Positions 33,753 to 42,702 are shown, counted from the first letter of the stretch. The stretch: 54,522 nucleotides of DNA from Aggregatilineales bacterium (GCA_029975765.1 JARKOK010000187.1:1-54522), one strand, 5' to 3'. The notes: generated by a model not told the origin, from the sequence alone. Translations and numbers: made by a program.

Positions 33753-34253
33753 TTACACCATACCCTGTTCCACCATCTGGCGCAGGCGCAGCAGACTGAT
33801 CTTGGTTTCGGCGGTGGTTTCTCCCAGCAGTTCGGCAATTTCCTGCGCCACCCGCATCTGGTTGTCCACGACCTCGTTCACTTTGGCAATCGTTTCGCGC
33901 TGCAAGCGTTGCAGTTCTTCGCGCTGCTGCTGTTCATGAGTCAGGTCAACCATAATGCAGGCGATGATACCCTGATCGGGAATGGGGAAAATCACCTTAC
34001 GCACATACAGCCCGTACCGGGCGTAATAATGCTCGCGGGACGGAATCACGCGGTTCTGCTCCCAGGCTTCGACAAACTCCGCGATGTCATCCAGGATGAG
34101 TACCCCCGGCTGGTCAACGATGGCTTCCGCCTCCACCCCAAACATCCGGCAGAAGGCGGGGTTCACCAGATGGACGTACATGTCCTTATCCAGCACCACC
34201 AGCCCGTTCGGGTCATAATCCCAGAGCAGTTCCCATAAACTTTTACTGTGCAT
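33753..34253 (-). CDS. PAS-domain protein of the hydrogenase cluster
   Basis: 166 residues. A PAS fold (about 8-115: GLVVLDKDMYVHLVNPAFCRMFG, then VRKVIFPIPDQGIIACIMVDLT, quoted in part) is followed by a helical coiled-coil tail (EQQQREELQRLQRETIAKVN) ending before any kinase domain. There is no output domain, so it probably works with its neighbours, for example by passing a redox or gas signal to the SpoIIE-type phosphatase. It has Cys residues in the PAS core. It lies 9 bases after the [2Fe-2S] protein gene. Confidence 0.85.
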   Translation of the reverse strand: MHSKSLWELLWDYDPNGLVVLDKDMYVHLVNPAFCRMFGVEAEAIVDQPGVLILDDIAEFVEAWEQNRVIPSREHYYARYGLYVRKVIFPIPDQGIIACIMVDLTHEQQQREELQRLQRETIAKVNEVVDNQMRVAQEIAELLGETTAETKISLLRLRQMVEQGMV

Positions 34254-34262
34254 CGGGGTTAG

Positions 34263-34529
34263 TCACCTGCTGACTTCTGCCAGCAGCGGCAGGATTTCAT
34301 CGGTAAATTTCTGGGCCACGTTGTCAGGATTCACGTCCAGAATCAGTTGATCGTTGACTTTTATGACAATCGCGCGCAGACACGGGCCAAGACAAAACGC
34401 CCCTTTGAGTTCCACCTGCGCCTCAAGGCCGCTGTCGGCCAGCAGTTGTTCCAGCGCCAGGCGCAGTTGGTAGACTCCCTTCTGGTGGCAGGCCGACCCC
34501 ATACACACAAACAGATTAATTTTTGTCAT
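34263..34529 (-). CDS. Thioredoxin-like [2Fe-2S] ferredoxin
   Basis: 88 residues from ATG 34529; GTG 34541 is an alternative. The four cluster Cys are seen in VCMGSACHQ and FCLGPCLRA, the NuoE/HydC C-terminal fold. Such proteins are common in clusters of trimeric [FeFe] hydrogenase together with PAS and SpoIIE genes. It may serve as electron carrier or as redox input to the sensory genes that follow. It is separated from hydA by a terminator-like hairpin and an interspersed palindrome, so its promoter may be separate. Confidence 0.9.
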   Translation of the reverse strand: MTKINLFVCMGSACHQKGVYQLRLALEQLLADSGLEAQVELKGAFCLGPCLRAIVIKVNDQLILDVNPDNVAQKFTDEILPLLAEVSR

Positions 34530-34552
34530 GCCGTTGACCACTATTACATCCC

Positions 34553-34582
34553 GTAGGGGCGGGTTTAGAAATCCGCCCCGAC
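34553..34582. repeat. GTAGGGGC-type interspersed palindrome, copy 3
   Basis: GTAGGGGCGG (34553-34562) and CCGCCCCGAC (34573-34582) pair with one mismatch. It lies inside the hydrogenase cluster, between hydA and the [2Fe-2S] protein gene. Confidence 0.75.
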
Positions 34583-34609
34583 ACCATATGTGCGTTATGA
34601 ATTGGCAGG

Positions 34610-34652
34610 CACAAAAACAACAGGAGTGCAGGGCTTATCCACCTGCACCCCT
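34610..34652 (-). terminator. Terminator after hydA
   Basis: On the minus strand AGGGGTGCAGG (34652-34642) and CCTGCACTCCT (34632-34622) form an 11-bp stem with one G-T pair and a 9-base loop, followed by GTTGTTTTTG. It lies 17 bases past the hydA stop and splits the structural genes from the sensory genes. Confidence 0.75.
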
Positions 34653-34668
34653 GACTGTCTGCCCGACT

Positions 34669-36390
34669 TTAGTGGCTGACGTGCAGTAACTCGTGCGCTT
34701 TCTCGCTGCCCGGTTCGCCCAGAAAATCCTGGTATAGCCGTTGAATCGCCGAGTTCTTATGCGACTTACGAACGGTTTGCCAGCCATCAATCAGATACAG
34801 CCCCTTGATACGCTGCTCGATGACTTCCATTCGTTCCTGGCTGTAGGGCTGGCCGCCGCCGTTCACGCAGCCGCCGGGGCAGGCCATGATTTCGATGACA
34901 TCGTATTGCGCGGTGCCTTTCTCGATGTTCTCCAGAATTTTGCGGGCGTTCCCCAGACCGGACGCCGCCGCGACCCGGACAGTGCGGCCATTCAGTTGAA
35001 TGCTGGCTTCCCGCACACCGGCCATACCGCGCACCGCCGTAAAGTTCACGTCCTCCAGTTCCTTGCCGGTCACCGACTCATAGACTGTTCGCAGCGCCGC
35101 TTCCAGCACGCCGCCCGACGCGCCAAAAATAACACCCGCGCCGGTGGATTCCCCCAGTGGGTCATCAAAGCCTTCGTCCGGCATGTGCCGCAGGTCAATC
35201 CCGCTTTCCTTCAGCATCTTCGCCAGTTCGCGGGTGGTAATCACATAGTCCACGTCCGCCAGATCGTTAGCGCGGTGTTCAGGCAGCGCGGCCTCGTACT
35301 TCTTGGCGATACACGGCATAACTGAAACCATCACCAGGTCTTTTGGCTCAATGCCCATCTTGCTGGCATAGTAGGATTTGCTGACCGCGCCGATCATCTG
35401 CTGCGGTGATTTACACGACGACGGCATGTAGTTCAGGCTGGGGAAATGATGTTTGAGGAAATTGATCCAGCCGGGGCAGCACGAGGTCAGAATCGGCAGA
35501 TTCTCGTTTTTGGTCACACGCTCGATGATCTCATGCGCTTCCTCGACCACTGTCAGATCAGCGCCGAAGGTGGTATCAAACACGGCGTTGAAACCCAGGC
35601 GGCGCAGGCCGGCCACCAGTTTGCCGGTCACCGGCTGGCCGGGCGGCAGGCCGAATTCTTCACCGATGGCGACCCGCACCGCCGGCGCCACCTGTACCAC
35701 GACAATCTTGGTTTTATCAAACAGCGCGTTCCACGTTTCCTGAATGTACCCTACCCCCGTCAGGGCGGCGGTCGGACACACGCTCACACACTGGCCGCAG
35801 TACACACAACTGGAATCCACCAGCGGCTGCATTTCCGCCGGCGCGACCACCGCATCGAAACCCCGGCCAAACGCGGTCAGCGCACCAACGGTCTGCACCT
35901 GATTGCACATCGTCTCGCACCGGCGGCACATGATGCATTTATTCGGATCACGTTTCAGCGCACCGCTGGTTTTGTCAACCGGGAAATCGTACCGTTCCCC
36001 CTGCTGGTAGGCCTGGAAGTTGATACCGAATTCCCAGGCCAGTTTTTGCAGTTCGCAGTCGGTGGACTTCGCGCATACCAGGCAGTCCGCCGGATGGTTG
36101 GACAGCATCAGTTGTAACAGCTTGCGCCGCGCCGCCAGCACGCGCCGGGAATTGGTGGTGATGTTCATGCCTTCCGTCACCGGTGTCGCGCAGGAGGGCG
36201 CGAGATTCCGCCGCCCGTCCACCTCGACCACACACATCCGGCACGACGCTACCTGATTGACCATCCTGAAGCGGCTGAGGTCAAGGTGGCACAGGGTTGG
36301 AATATGAATATGCGTTTGCCGTGCCGCTTCCAGAATAGTGGTGCCTTCGGCCACACTCACCGGCTGGTTATCAATAATGACATTGACCAT
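34669..36390 (-). CDS. hydA: [FeFe] hydrogenase catalytic subunit (HydA)
   Basis: 573 residues from ATG 36390, which has GAGG upstream. Order: N-terminal [2Fe-2S] domain (Cys in PTLCHL, CRMC and SCATP), the His-Cys [4Fe-4S] motif HPADCLVCAKSTDC, two [4Fe-4S] motifs (CIMCRRCETMCN; CVYCGQCVSVCP), and the H-cluster with TSCCPGW, MPCIAKKYE and MACPGGCVNGGGQP. All H-cluster Cys are kept. This is the trimeric, probably electron-bifurcating type that couples NADH and ferredoxin to H2. Direction in the cell is open: H2 release in fermentation, or H2 uptake feeding respiration. It overlaps nothing but lies 10 bases from the hydB gene. Maturases HydE, HydF and HydG are not in the window. Confidence 0.96.
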   Translation of the reverse strand: MVNVIIDNQPVSVAEGTTILEAARQTHIHIPTLCHLDLSRFRMVNQVASCRMCVVEVDGRRNLAPSCATPVTEGMNITTNSRRVLAARRKLLQLMLSNHPADCLVCAKSTDCELQKLAWEFGINFQAYQQGERYDFPVDKTSGALKRDPNKCIMCRRCETMCNQVQTVGALTAFGRGFDAVVAPAEMQPLVDSSCVYCGQCVSVCPTAALTGVGYIQETWNALFDKTKIVVVQVAPAVRVAIGEEFGLPPGQPVTGKLVAGLRRLGFNAVFDTTFGADLTVVEEAHEIIERVTKNENLPILTSCCPGWINFLKHHFPSLNYMPSSCKSPQQMIGAVSKSYYASKMGIEPKDLVMVSVMPCIAKKYEAALPEHRANDLADVDYVITTRELAKMLKESGIDLRHMPDEGFDDPLGESTGAGVIFGASGGVLEAALRTVYESVTGKELEDVNFTAVRGMAGVREASIQLNGRTVRVAAASGLGNARKILENIEKGTAQYDVIEIMACPGGCVNGGGQPYSQERMEVIEQRIKGLYLIDGWQTVRKSHKNSAIQRLYQDFLGEPGSEKAHELLHVSH

Positions 36391-36400
36391 GTTGGCTACC

Positions 36401-38281
36401 TCAGTTATTGCTAATGGCTTTGAACTTGCACTTGGCCTTGCAGGCCCCACACTTGATGCAGCGCATCTGGTCAATGGTGTGCAGTTGTTTGACAGTGCCG
36501 GAAATGGCATCCACCGGGCAGACACGGGCGCAGGCCGTGCAGCCGATACATTTTTCGGCGTTGATCTGGTAGCGCAGCATCTTCTCGCACGCGCCCGCCG
36601 GGCAGCGGTGTTCCTTCACGTGCGCTTCGTACTCGTCCCAGAAGTATTTCATCGTGCTTAAAACCGGGTTGGGCGCGGTTTGCCCCAGGCCGCACAGCGC
36701 CGTATCGGAGATCGTTTCGGACAGCTCGCGCAGTTCGACCAGATCGGCCTCGGTGCCCCGGCCTTCGGTGATATTCACCAGAATTTCATACAGGCGTTTC
36801 GTACCCACCCGGCACGGCAGGCAGCGCCCGCAGGACTCGTCCACTGAAAATTCCAGGTAGTACCGGGCGAACTTCACCATACAGGTGGCGTCGCTCAGGA
36901 CGATCATGCCGCCCGATCCCATCATCGAGCCGATGGATGCCAGCGACTCGTAGTCAATCGGCACATCCAGAAACTGGCCGGGGATGCAGCCGCCCGACGG
37001 GCCGCCGGTCTGCACCGCTTTGAACCGCGCATCACCCTTGATACCGCCGCCGATGTCATAGATGATCTCGCGCAGCGTCGTGCCCATCGGCACTTCCACC
37101 AGGCCGATGTTGTTCACCTGCCCCGCCAGCGCGAACACTTTGGTGCCTTTGGACGTTTGCGTGCCAATCGCGCTGTACCAGTCCGCCCCGCGCGTGAAGA
37201 TCACCGGCACGTTTGCCAGCGTTTCCACGTTGTTGACAATCGTCGGGCGGCCCCACAGGCCGCTCTGCGCCGGGAACGGCGGTTTGGTGGTCGGCTCGCC
37301 GCGTTCGCCCTGCATCGAGTGGATCAGCGCGGTTTCTTCGCCGCAGACAAACGCGCCCGCGCCCAGCCGAATATCAACATCAAAATCGAACCCCGACCCC
37401 AGGATATTTTTACCCAGCAGGCCAAGTTCACGCGCCTCTTTGATCGCCAGCCGCAGCCGGTCTACCGCCAGCGGGTATTCCGCCCGGATGTAGACATAGC
37501 CCTGGTTCGCGCCGATGGCGTATCCGGCAATCGCCATGCCTTCGATCACCGTGTGCGCGTCCCCTTCCATGATCGAACGATCCATGAACGCGCCGGGGTC
37601 GCCTTCGTCAGCGTTGCAGATGACGAACTTCTCCGGCGACTGATACTGCCGCGCGAATTCCCACTTTTTGCCGGCGGAAAAACCCGCGCCGCCGCGCCCG
37701 CGCAGGCCGGAGCGTTTCATTTCCTCGATGACCATTTCCGGCGTCATCTCGGCCAGCACTTTGCCCAAAGCCTGATAACCTTCGACGGCGATGTACTCCC
37801 GGATGTCTTCCGGGTTGATCAGACCGGAGTGGCGTAAGGCGATGCGCTGCTGCGGCTGGTAGAACGGTATATCGTGCTGCGCCGCGATTTTTTCCTTCAG
37901 CACCGGGTCCAGATACAGCAGGCGCTCGACCCGGCGGTTATCGAGGATGTGTTCCTCAAAAATCTCGGTGGCGTCTTCCGGTTTCACCTGGACGTAAAAC
38001 ACGTCATCCGGGTAGATTTTGACAATCGGGCCTTGTTCGCAGAAACCGAAACAGCCCGAAATCGTCGCCTGAATGGTATCGCTCAGGCCATTCTTCTCGA
38101 TAAGCGCCTGGAAATTCGCCACAAGCTGCTGGCTCTCGGAGGCATGGCAGCCCGTCCCGCCGCAGACCAGAATCGCCCGTTCCGAAGTCGGCAGGTCATG
38201 TCCGTTCAGGCGGAGGTTCAGCAGTGGGCGAAACTGCTGGTAGGTATCCAGTAGCTGCCGGTAAGACTTAATCCTGGGCAT
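36401..38281 (-). CDS. hydB: NuoF-like flavoprotein subunit of the hydrogenase (HydB)
   Basis: 626 residues from ATG 38281, preceded by AAGGAAGAAGG and overlapping the hydC gene by 14 bases. An N-terminal thioredoxin-like [2Fe-2S] domain (CGGTGCHASES ... CFGFCEQGP) is followed by the FMN/NAD(H)-binding NuoF core (GRGGAGFSAGKKW; CNADEGDPGAFMDR), a SLBB part, the [4Fe-4S] motif ESCGRCLPCR, and two C-terminal ferredoxin motifs (CIGCTACARVCP; CIKCGACKAKC). This is where NADH and ferredoxin electrons are thought to split or join. Confidence 0.95.
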   Translation of the reverse strand: MPRIKSYRQLLDTYQQFRPLLNLRLNGHDLPTSERAILVCGGTGCHASESQQLVANFQALIEKNGLSDTIQATISGCFGFCEQGPIVKIYPDDVFYVQVKPEDATEIFEEHILDNRRVERLLYLDPVLKEKIAAQHDIPFYQPQQRIALRHSGLINPEDIREYIAVEGYQALGKVLAEMTPEMVIEEMKRSGLRGRGGAGFSAGKKWEFARQYQSPEKFVICNADEGDPGAFMDRSIMEGDAHTVIEGMAIAGYAIGANQGYVYIRAEYPLAVDRLRLAIKEARELGLLGKNILGSGFDFDVDIRLGAGAFVCGEETALIHSMQGERGEPTTKPPFPAQSGLWGRPTIVNNVETLANVPVIFTRGADWYSAIGTQTSKGTKVFALAGQVNNIGLVEVPMGTTLREIIYDIGGGIKGDARFKAVQTGGPSGGCIPGQFLDVPIDYESLASIGSMMGSGGMIVLSDATCMVKFARYYLEFSVDESCGRCLPCRVGTKRLYEILVNITEGRGTEADLVELRELSETISDTALCGLGQTAPNPVLSTMKYFWDEYEAHVKEHRCPAGACEKMLRYQINAEKCIGCTACARVCPVDAISGTVKQLHTIDQMRCIKCGACKAKCKFKAISNN

Positions 38282-38825
38282 GGTTGCCTTCTTCCTTGAC
38301 GTTCGCTTCGACCAGATAGTGTTCCAGAATTTCCTGAACCTTCTCCGGTACGACTTTGCCATACACTTTGTCGTTGACGGTGACTACCGGCGCGAGGCCG
38401 CACGCGCCCACACAGCGCAAACTCTCAATGGAGAACTGGCCGTCTGGTGTCACTTCGCCGGACCTGATGTTGAGGATGCGCTCAAATTCCTGCAAGACTT
38501 TGTCCGCGCCGTTGACATAACAGGCCGTGCCGAGGCACACGTTGATCTGCACCTCACCTTTGGGGGTGGTGGTGAAGTAGTTGTAGAAGCTGATAACGCC
38601 CGATACCTCCGCGTGGGAGATGTTGTATTTCCGGGCGATATGACGCTGGACTTCCGCCGGCAGGTAACCAAAGATCCCCTGCGCCTGGTGCAGCGTCTGG
38701 ATCAGGGTTTCCTTACGGCGCGGGTTATCCGGGACGATATGCAGTGCTGCGATATAAGCGTCAAGCTGCTCGTAACGGTCGAGCGCCAACTGCTTTCCAG
38801 GGCATTCCTGGTGGGTACAGGTCAT
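38268..38825 (-). CDS. hydC: NuoE-like [2Fe-2S] subunit of the hydrogenase (HydC)
   Basis: 185 residues. The helical N-terminal part is followed by the thioredoxin-like [2Fe-2S] domain with CLGTACYVNG and RCVGACGLAP. It is the first gene of the hydCBA order and the first to be transcribed, with a good ribosome site (AGGAGAG). It passes electrons between the flavoprotein and the catalytic subunit. Regulation by Rex is suggested by the site at 39015-39032. Confidence 0.94.
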   Translation of the reverse strand: MTCTHQECPGKQLALDRYEQLDAYIAALHIVPDNPRRKETLIQTLHQAQGIFGYLPAEVQRHIARKYNISHAEVSGVISFYNYFTTTPKGEVQINVCLGTACYVNGADKVLQEFERILNIRSGEVTPDGQFSIESLRCVGACGLAPVVTVNDKVYGKVVPEKVQEILEHYLVEANVKEEGNHAQD

Positions 38826-39014
38826 GCGGTACTCTCCTAAATCTCAGGAAATAAACCCAGCCGGCATTAACGGCTGATGCCATGATGAGGCTCTGAAATT
38901 GACGGTATAAATGCGGTTGCAGCGACCGGCGAATTCTTTTCAAAAAGGACACAGGCCAGCAGTTTTCGCCCGTGTTGGTTTTATCCCCTGACGAAGCATG
39001 AACGCCATTGTATA

Positions 39015-39032
39015 TTGAGAAATTTTTCACAA
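39015..39032 (-). promoter_or_regulatory. Rex-like operator upstream of hydCBA
   Basis: Minus strand TTGTGAAAAATTTCTCAA matches the Rex pattern TTGTGAnnnnnnTCACAA except one base in the second half. TATACAAT, a -10-like sequence, follows it directly on the minus strand, so bound Rex would block polymerase. Rex senses NADH/NAD+ and would release when NADH is high, sensible for an NADH-linked hydrogenase. The leader to hydC is about 180 bases. Confidence 0.65.
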
Positions 39033-39230
39033 ATAGTTACAGATGTAATCCCTCAGTATGAAGATTTATCACTATTACCCGCGACATCCGGCACTTTATA
39101 ATGACAGGCGTCAGTGAAAATTATGGCCGGCAGCTCCCCTCAAAAAGCACGCGCGAACCCGCAGTTCACGCCTTGTTGACAGCAGTTGTTATTCCAGATT
39201 TGTGATTCTTAGACCCTGAGGTTGTTTCCC
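39033..39230 (+). other. Rest of the intergenic region before the importer operon
   Basis: Together with 38826-39014 this makes a gene-free stretch of about 400 bases between divergent operons. A TATAAT (39097-39102) faces the importer genes, but no good -35 is visible. GAGG (39218-39221) is the ribosome site for ATG 39231. I see no small gene or terminator. Confidence 0.5.
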
Positions 39231-40229
39231 ATGAAGGTGATGCGTGTGGTACTGCTGGTTCTGCTGGCTGCTGTTTTGATCGCGCCCGTTCCGCCCACTG
39301 CCGCTCAGTCTGCGGCGGCTGACCGGCTGGTGCTGGCCGGCCCGCCCGGCCCGCTGTCTATTCCACTGGCCTATCTGGTGGTGAATGACCGGCTGGCCGG
39401 GGTAGCCGATACGGTGGAACTGGTGCTGTGGGAAGACCAGAATCAACTGCGGGCGCTGGTTGCCGGTGGGCAGGCGGATTTTGTGACCATGCCCTCCAAC
39501 AACGCCGCGATTTTTTATAACAACGGCCTGGAAGTACAGTTATTGAACATCGCCGCGTGGAATGCGTCCTTCGGCATCAGCGCCGACGCCGCCGTTACCT
39601 CGCTGGCGGACGCGGCGGGCCAGCGGGTGGTCATCCCGTTTCAGAACAGCATCCCCGATCTGCTGTTCCAGTACATCGTGACGGCGCAGGAGCTAAATCC
39701 GGTTGAGGATTTCAGCGTTCAATACGCGCCGAATCCGCAGCAGGCGGCGCAGATGCTCATGGCCGGGCAGGCCGATCTCGCCATCCTGCCCGAACCCCTG
39801 GCGACCGCCGTCCTCCTGAAAACCAAAGACACACCAATGCCGCTGCGGCGTGCCTTCAGCCTGGCCGACGAATGGCGCTTCGTCAATGACGAGAGCCTGA
39901 AGACTCCCCTGACCGGGACGGTCGCCCTGCCGCGCGTTCAGGATCAGCCGGCGGTCATGGATGCGTTCCAGCGGGAATACGCGCTGGCGGTCGAGTGGGT
40001 GATGAACAACCCGGAAGCTGCCGGAGAACTGGCGGAAGAACACCTGCCGGAACTGGGGCTGGCGGCGAAACCGGTGGCGCTGTCCCTCCAGCAGACCGCC
40101 TGGGATGCGGTGCCGGCCCAGGCGGCGCGGGCGGACATCGAAAGCTTTTTCACGCGGCTGCTGGAACTGTCACCGGATGTGATCGGCGGCAGGCTGCCGG
40201 ACGACGATTTTTATTATGGCGGTGAGTAA
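39231..40229 (+). CDS. ABC importer substrate-binding protein (SsuA/NMT1-like)
   Basis: About 332 residues from ATG 39231. The signal peptide (MKVMRVVLLVLLAAVLIAPV ... TAAQS) has no lipobox Cys, so it is not a typical lipoprotein. The mature protein has the type 2 binding fold of the NitT/TauT family (GGQADFVTMPSNNAAIFYNNG; AGQADLAILPEPLATAVLL). Members bind nitrate, sulfonates, taurine or thiamine-precursor pyrimidines; the ligand here is not clear. First gene of a three-gene importer; it overlaps the permease by 14 bases. Confidence 0.88.
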   Translation: MKVMRVVLLVLLAAVLIAPVPPTAAQSAAADRLVLAGPPGPLSIPLAYLVVNDRLAGVADTVELVLWEDQNQLRALVAGGQADFVTMPSNNAAIFYNNGLEVQLLNIAAWNASFGISADAAVTSLADAAGQRVVIPFQNSIPDLLFQYIVTAQELNPVEDFSVQYAPNPQQAAQMLMAGQADLAILPEPLATAVLLKTKDTPMPLRRAFSLADEWRFVNDESLKTPLTGTVALPRVQDQPAVMDAFQREYALAVEWVMNNPEAAGELAEEHLPELGLAAKPVALSLQQTAWDAVPAQAARADIESFFTRLLELSPDVIGGRLPDDDFYYGGE

Positions 40230-41082
40230 CAACGTGCAGCCCACGCTGAAACGCGCGCCGCTCACCCTGCCGCCGGTATGCATCGGGCAGGCAGCGGCGC
40301 TGAAAAGAATCATCCCCTCATGCTCGCCGCGCCGATGCTGGAGCGCGGCGGGAGTTCTGCTGCTGCTGCTGGTGTGGCAAGGACTGGCGCTGACGACCCA
40401 TACCGCTATCGTCGCTTCGCCGGCGGACACGCTGGCCGCTCTGTCACAGTTGGCGGCCAGCGGCCAGCTTGGACAGGCGCTGACAACCACGCTGCGCCGC
40501 CTGCTGCTGGCGCTGGCGCTCGGCAGTATGCTCGGTTTTGGTCTGGGGCTGGCCGCCGGTTACAGCCGCGCCTGCCGCGCGCTGCTGGAGCCGGTACGCT
40601 GGGCTGCCATGACGCTGCCCACCGTCTTTGTCGCCATTCTGGGGTTGTTATGGTTTGGCATGGGTGACCGGCAGGTGATTTTTCTGGTCACGATCCTTGT
40701 CACCCCCCTGATCTACGTCAGCACGCTGTCCGGCTTCGACACGCTGGATTCACAACTTATCGAGATGGGGCGCGTTTACCGCTTCTCGCGCTGGCAGTTT
40801 TTCACGGATATTTATCTGCCTGGCATCAGTTCTCAGGTGATAACCGGCCTCACACTCGCGGCGGGTACTGGCGTGCGCGCGGTGCTGATGGCCGAACTGC
40901 TCGGCGCCGCTGACGGCATAGGCCAAAGCTTCAATCGCGCGTGGACATTCCTGAAAACCCCGGACCTGTTCGCCTGGATGCTGGCAAGTCTGCTGCTGAT
41001 GGCGCTGCTTGAGTTTGCCATCCTGAAGCCGCTGCGCTGCCGCATCACTCGCTGGCAGCCATCCGAAAAGGCGCTGCCATGA
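40216..41082 (+). CDS. ABC importer permease (SsuC/TauC-like)
   Basis: 288 residues with about six transmembrane helices. The conserved EAA-type loop is visible as DSQLIEMGRVYRFSRWQFFTDIYLPG. The N-terminal 35 residues are polar with basic residues, longer than usual. It overlaps the binding protein by 14 bases and the ATPase by 4, so all three are coupled. Confidence 0.92.
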   Translation: MAVSNNVQPTLKRAPLTLPPVCIGQAAALKRIIPSCSPRRCWSAAGVLLLLLVWQGLALTTHTAIVASPADTLAALSQLAASGQLGQALTTTLRRLLLALALGSMLGFGLGLAAGYSRACRALLEPVRWAAMTLPTVFVAILGLLWFGMGDRQVIFLVTILVTPLIYVSTLSGFDTLDSQLIEMGRVYRFSRWQFFTDIYLPGISSQVITGLTLAAGTGVRAVLMAELLGAADGIGQSFNRAWTFLKTPDLFAWMLASLLLMALLEFAILKPLRCRITRWQPSEKALP

Positions 41083-41747
41083 TCCGCCTCGACCGCGTGA
41101 GCAAATCCTTTAACGGCCTGCCGGTATTCAGCGGTTTGTCGCTGATGGTACATCCGGGAGAGGTCGTCGGGCTGGTTGGGCCTTCCGGCGCGGGCAAAAC
41201 CACCCTGCTGCGCCTCATCGCCGGCCTGACCCGGCCCGACAGCGGCATCGTTACGACTGCTGGTTCGCGCCTCAGTTATGTGTTTCAGGAAGCGCGTTTG
41301 CTCCCCTGGCGCACCGCTCTGGAGAACGTGGTTGTCGCGCTGCGGGCGGCAGGATTCAATCAGGCTGATGCACGTAACGAAGCCCGGTTGTGGCTGAAAC
41401 GGGTTGGATTGGCGCAATTTGCCGACTATTATCCGGCGCAGTTAAGCGGCGGAATGCAGCAGCGGGTGGCGCTGGCGCGCGCCTTTGCCGTCCATCCCGA
41501 TGTGCTGCTGCTGGATGAGCCGTTCAGCCACCTGGACGACGGTCATAAACAGGAACTCCGGGACATCCTGCGGCGGTTAATACGGGAAACGGGCGTTACG
41601 GTGGTCTACGTCACCCACGCGCTGCCGGAACTGGATGGATTAGCCAGCAGTATTCTCTACCTGAGCGGCGGTGGTCTGGTGCATAACCTCGTTCGGCGCG
41701 AGGACGTGGTTATCCCAACACCAGCCGGTATAAACACGGCTTCATAA
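41079..41747 (+). CDS. ABC importer ATPase (SsuB/TauB-like)
   Basis: 222 residues. Walker A GPSGAGKTT, Q-loop VFQEARLLPWRTALENV (typical of NitT/TauT ATPases), signature LSGGMQQR, Walker B LLLDEPFSHLD, switch VYVTHALPE. All catalytic residues are present. The C-terminus is short. Last gene of the importer operon. Confidence 0.95.
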   Translation: MIRLDRVSKSFNGLPVFSGLSLMVHPGEVVGLVGPSGAGKTTLLRLIAGLTRPDSGIVTTAGSRLSYVFQEARLLPWRTALENVVVALRAAGFNQADARNEARLWLKRVGLAQFADYYPAQLSGGMQQRVALARAFAVHPDVLLLDEPFSHLDDGHKQELRDILRRLIRETGVTVVYVTHALPELDGLASSILYLSGGGLVHNLVRREDVVIPTPAGINTAS

Positions 41748-41810
41748 AGCCGCACTACCGCGCCGGTTCCTCCTAAATACACCGACAAGATGAGAATAAT
41801 GGGTGTTTCC

Positions 41811-41838
41811 GTAGAGGCGCAAGGCCGTGCGCTCCTAC
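41811..41838. repeat. GTAGGGGC-type interspersed palindrome, copy 4 (degraded)
   Basis: GTAGAGGCGC (41811-41820) and GCGCTCCTAC (41829-41838) with two mismatches. It is 63 bases past the importer ATPase gene. Confidence 0.6.
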
Positions 41839-41884
41839 AACCAATGTTTTCAATTTGCTTGTACTTAGCCTCGATACGATCAGG

Positions 41885-41932
41885 TTGACAATCACTCGAA
41901 GGCATTCTATAATTTGACCATGTGGTCAAATT
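41885..41932 (+). promoter_or_regulatory. Consensus promoter overlapped by a TetR operator
   Basis: -35 TTGACA (41885-41890), 17-base spacer, -10 TATAAT (41908-41913): both hexamers are exact. Directly over the -10 and start site is a palindrome with perfect 10-bp arms, AATTTGACCA (41911-41920) and TGGTCAAATT (41923-41932), separated by TG. Repression of the TetR gene and the following hydrolase by the TetR protein is the natural reading. Confidence 0.9.
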
Positions 41933-41982
41933 CTATCTTGATGCTTCCCCGCTGAAGCTGAATGGATAGCTGCGAGGTCGAG

Positions 41983-42630
41983 ATGGCATCATTGCAGGCG
42001 TTCGAAAAGCTGTCAGACAGCGAGCGCAGCCGGATTATCAGCGCCTGTGTGGCGGAATTTGCCAGTCACGGCTACGGCAACGCCTCCACCAATAATATCG
42101 TCAGGCAGCTTGGTATTCCGAAGGGAAGCCTGTTTTACTGGTTCGGCAGCAAGGACGGCCTGTATTTGTATCTGGTTGATCTGGCGATGAAACGTTTTGT
42201 CGAAGCGTTCGCGGATGCCGCCCGCACCTGGCCGAACGAGATTCTGGCCCGATTTCGTATCCTGATCGAAGCGTCTCTTTCGTTCCTCGAACAGCATCCC
42301 AACCATTACCGTCTGGTGATGTCCTTTATGGACGGCGAGGCGCGGCATCTGCTGGGGCCGTATATGAAGGAACACTGGCAGGAGGGACTCTCAGTTTGGG
42401 CCAACTGGTTTGCCGGCGTGGATGTCAGCGATTTCCGCTCCACGCCGGAGGAAGTAGATCGGCTGCTGATGTGGGTGCTGGCGGGCATCAAACTGGAAAT
42501 GTTTGCGCTGGTTGATCACCGCGACACAGTCGGCGCATCCCATGCGAAGTTCATGGAGCATATTGACCTGGTGATTCGACTCCTGTCCCACGCCATTTAC
42601 CACCATCCTGAACGATGGGGTTACGCCTGA
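41983..42630 (+). CDS. TetR-family transcriptional regulator
   Basis: About 215 residues from ATG 41983, which has GAGG 5 bases upstream; ATG 41962 is less likely. The N-terminal HTH (RIISACVAEFASHGYGNAS ... GIPKGSLFYWFGSKDGLY) is typical of TetR. The C-terminal ligand domain is divergent, as usual. It is likely autorepressed through the palindrome on its own promoter and probably controls the alpha/beta hydrolase gene that follows by 72 bases. Confidence 0.93.
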   Translation: MASLQAFEKLSDSERSRIISACVAEFASHGYGNASTNNIVRQLGIPKGSLFYWFGSKDGLYLYLVDLAMKRFVEAFADAARTWPNEILARFRILIEASLSFLEQHPNHYRLVMSFMDGEARHLLGPYMKEHWQEGLSVWANWFAGVDVSDFRSTPEEVDRLLMWVLAGIKLEMFALVDHRDTVGASHAKFMEHIDLVIRLLSHAIYHHPERWGYA

Positions 42631-42702
42631 TCATCTCACGCCGCTGCCCCGGCCGGTTTCGGAGTATTTCTCGTCTGGGTTCAGATAGTTATGGAGGCGA
42701 GC

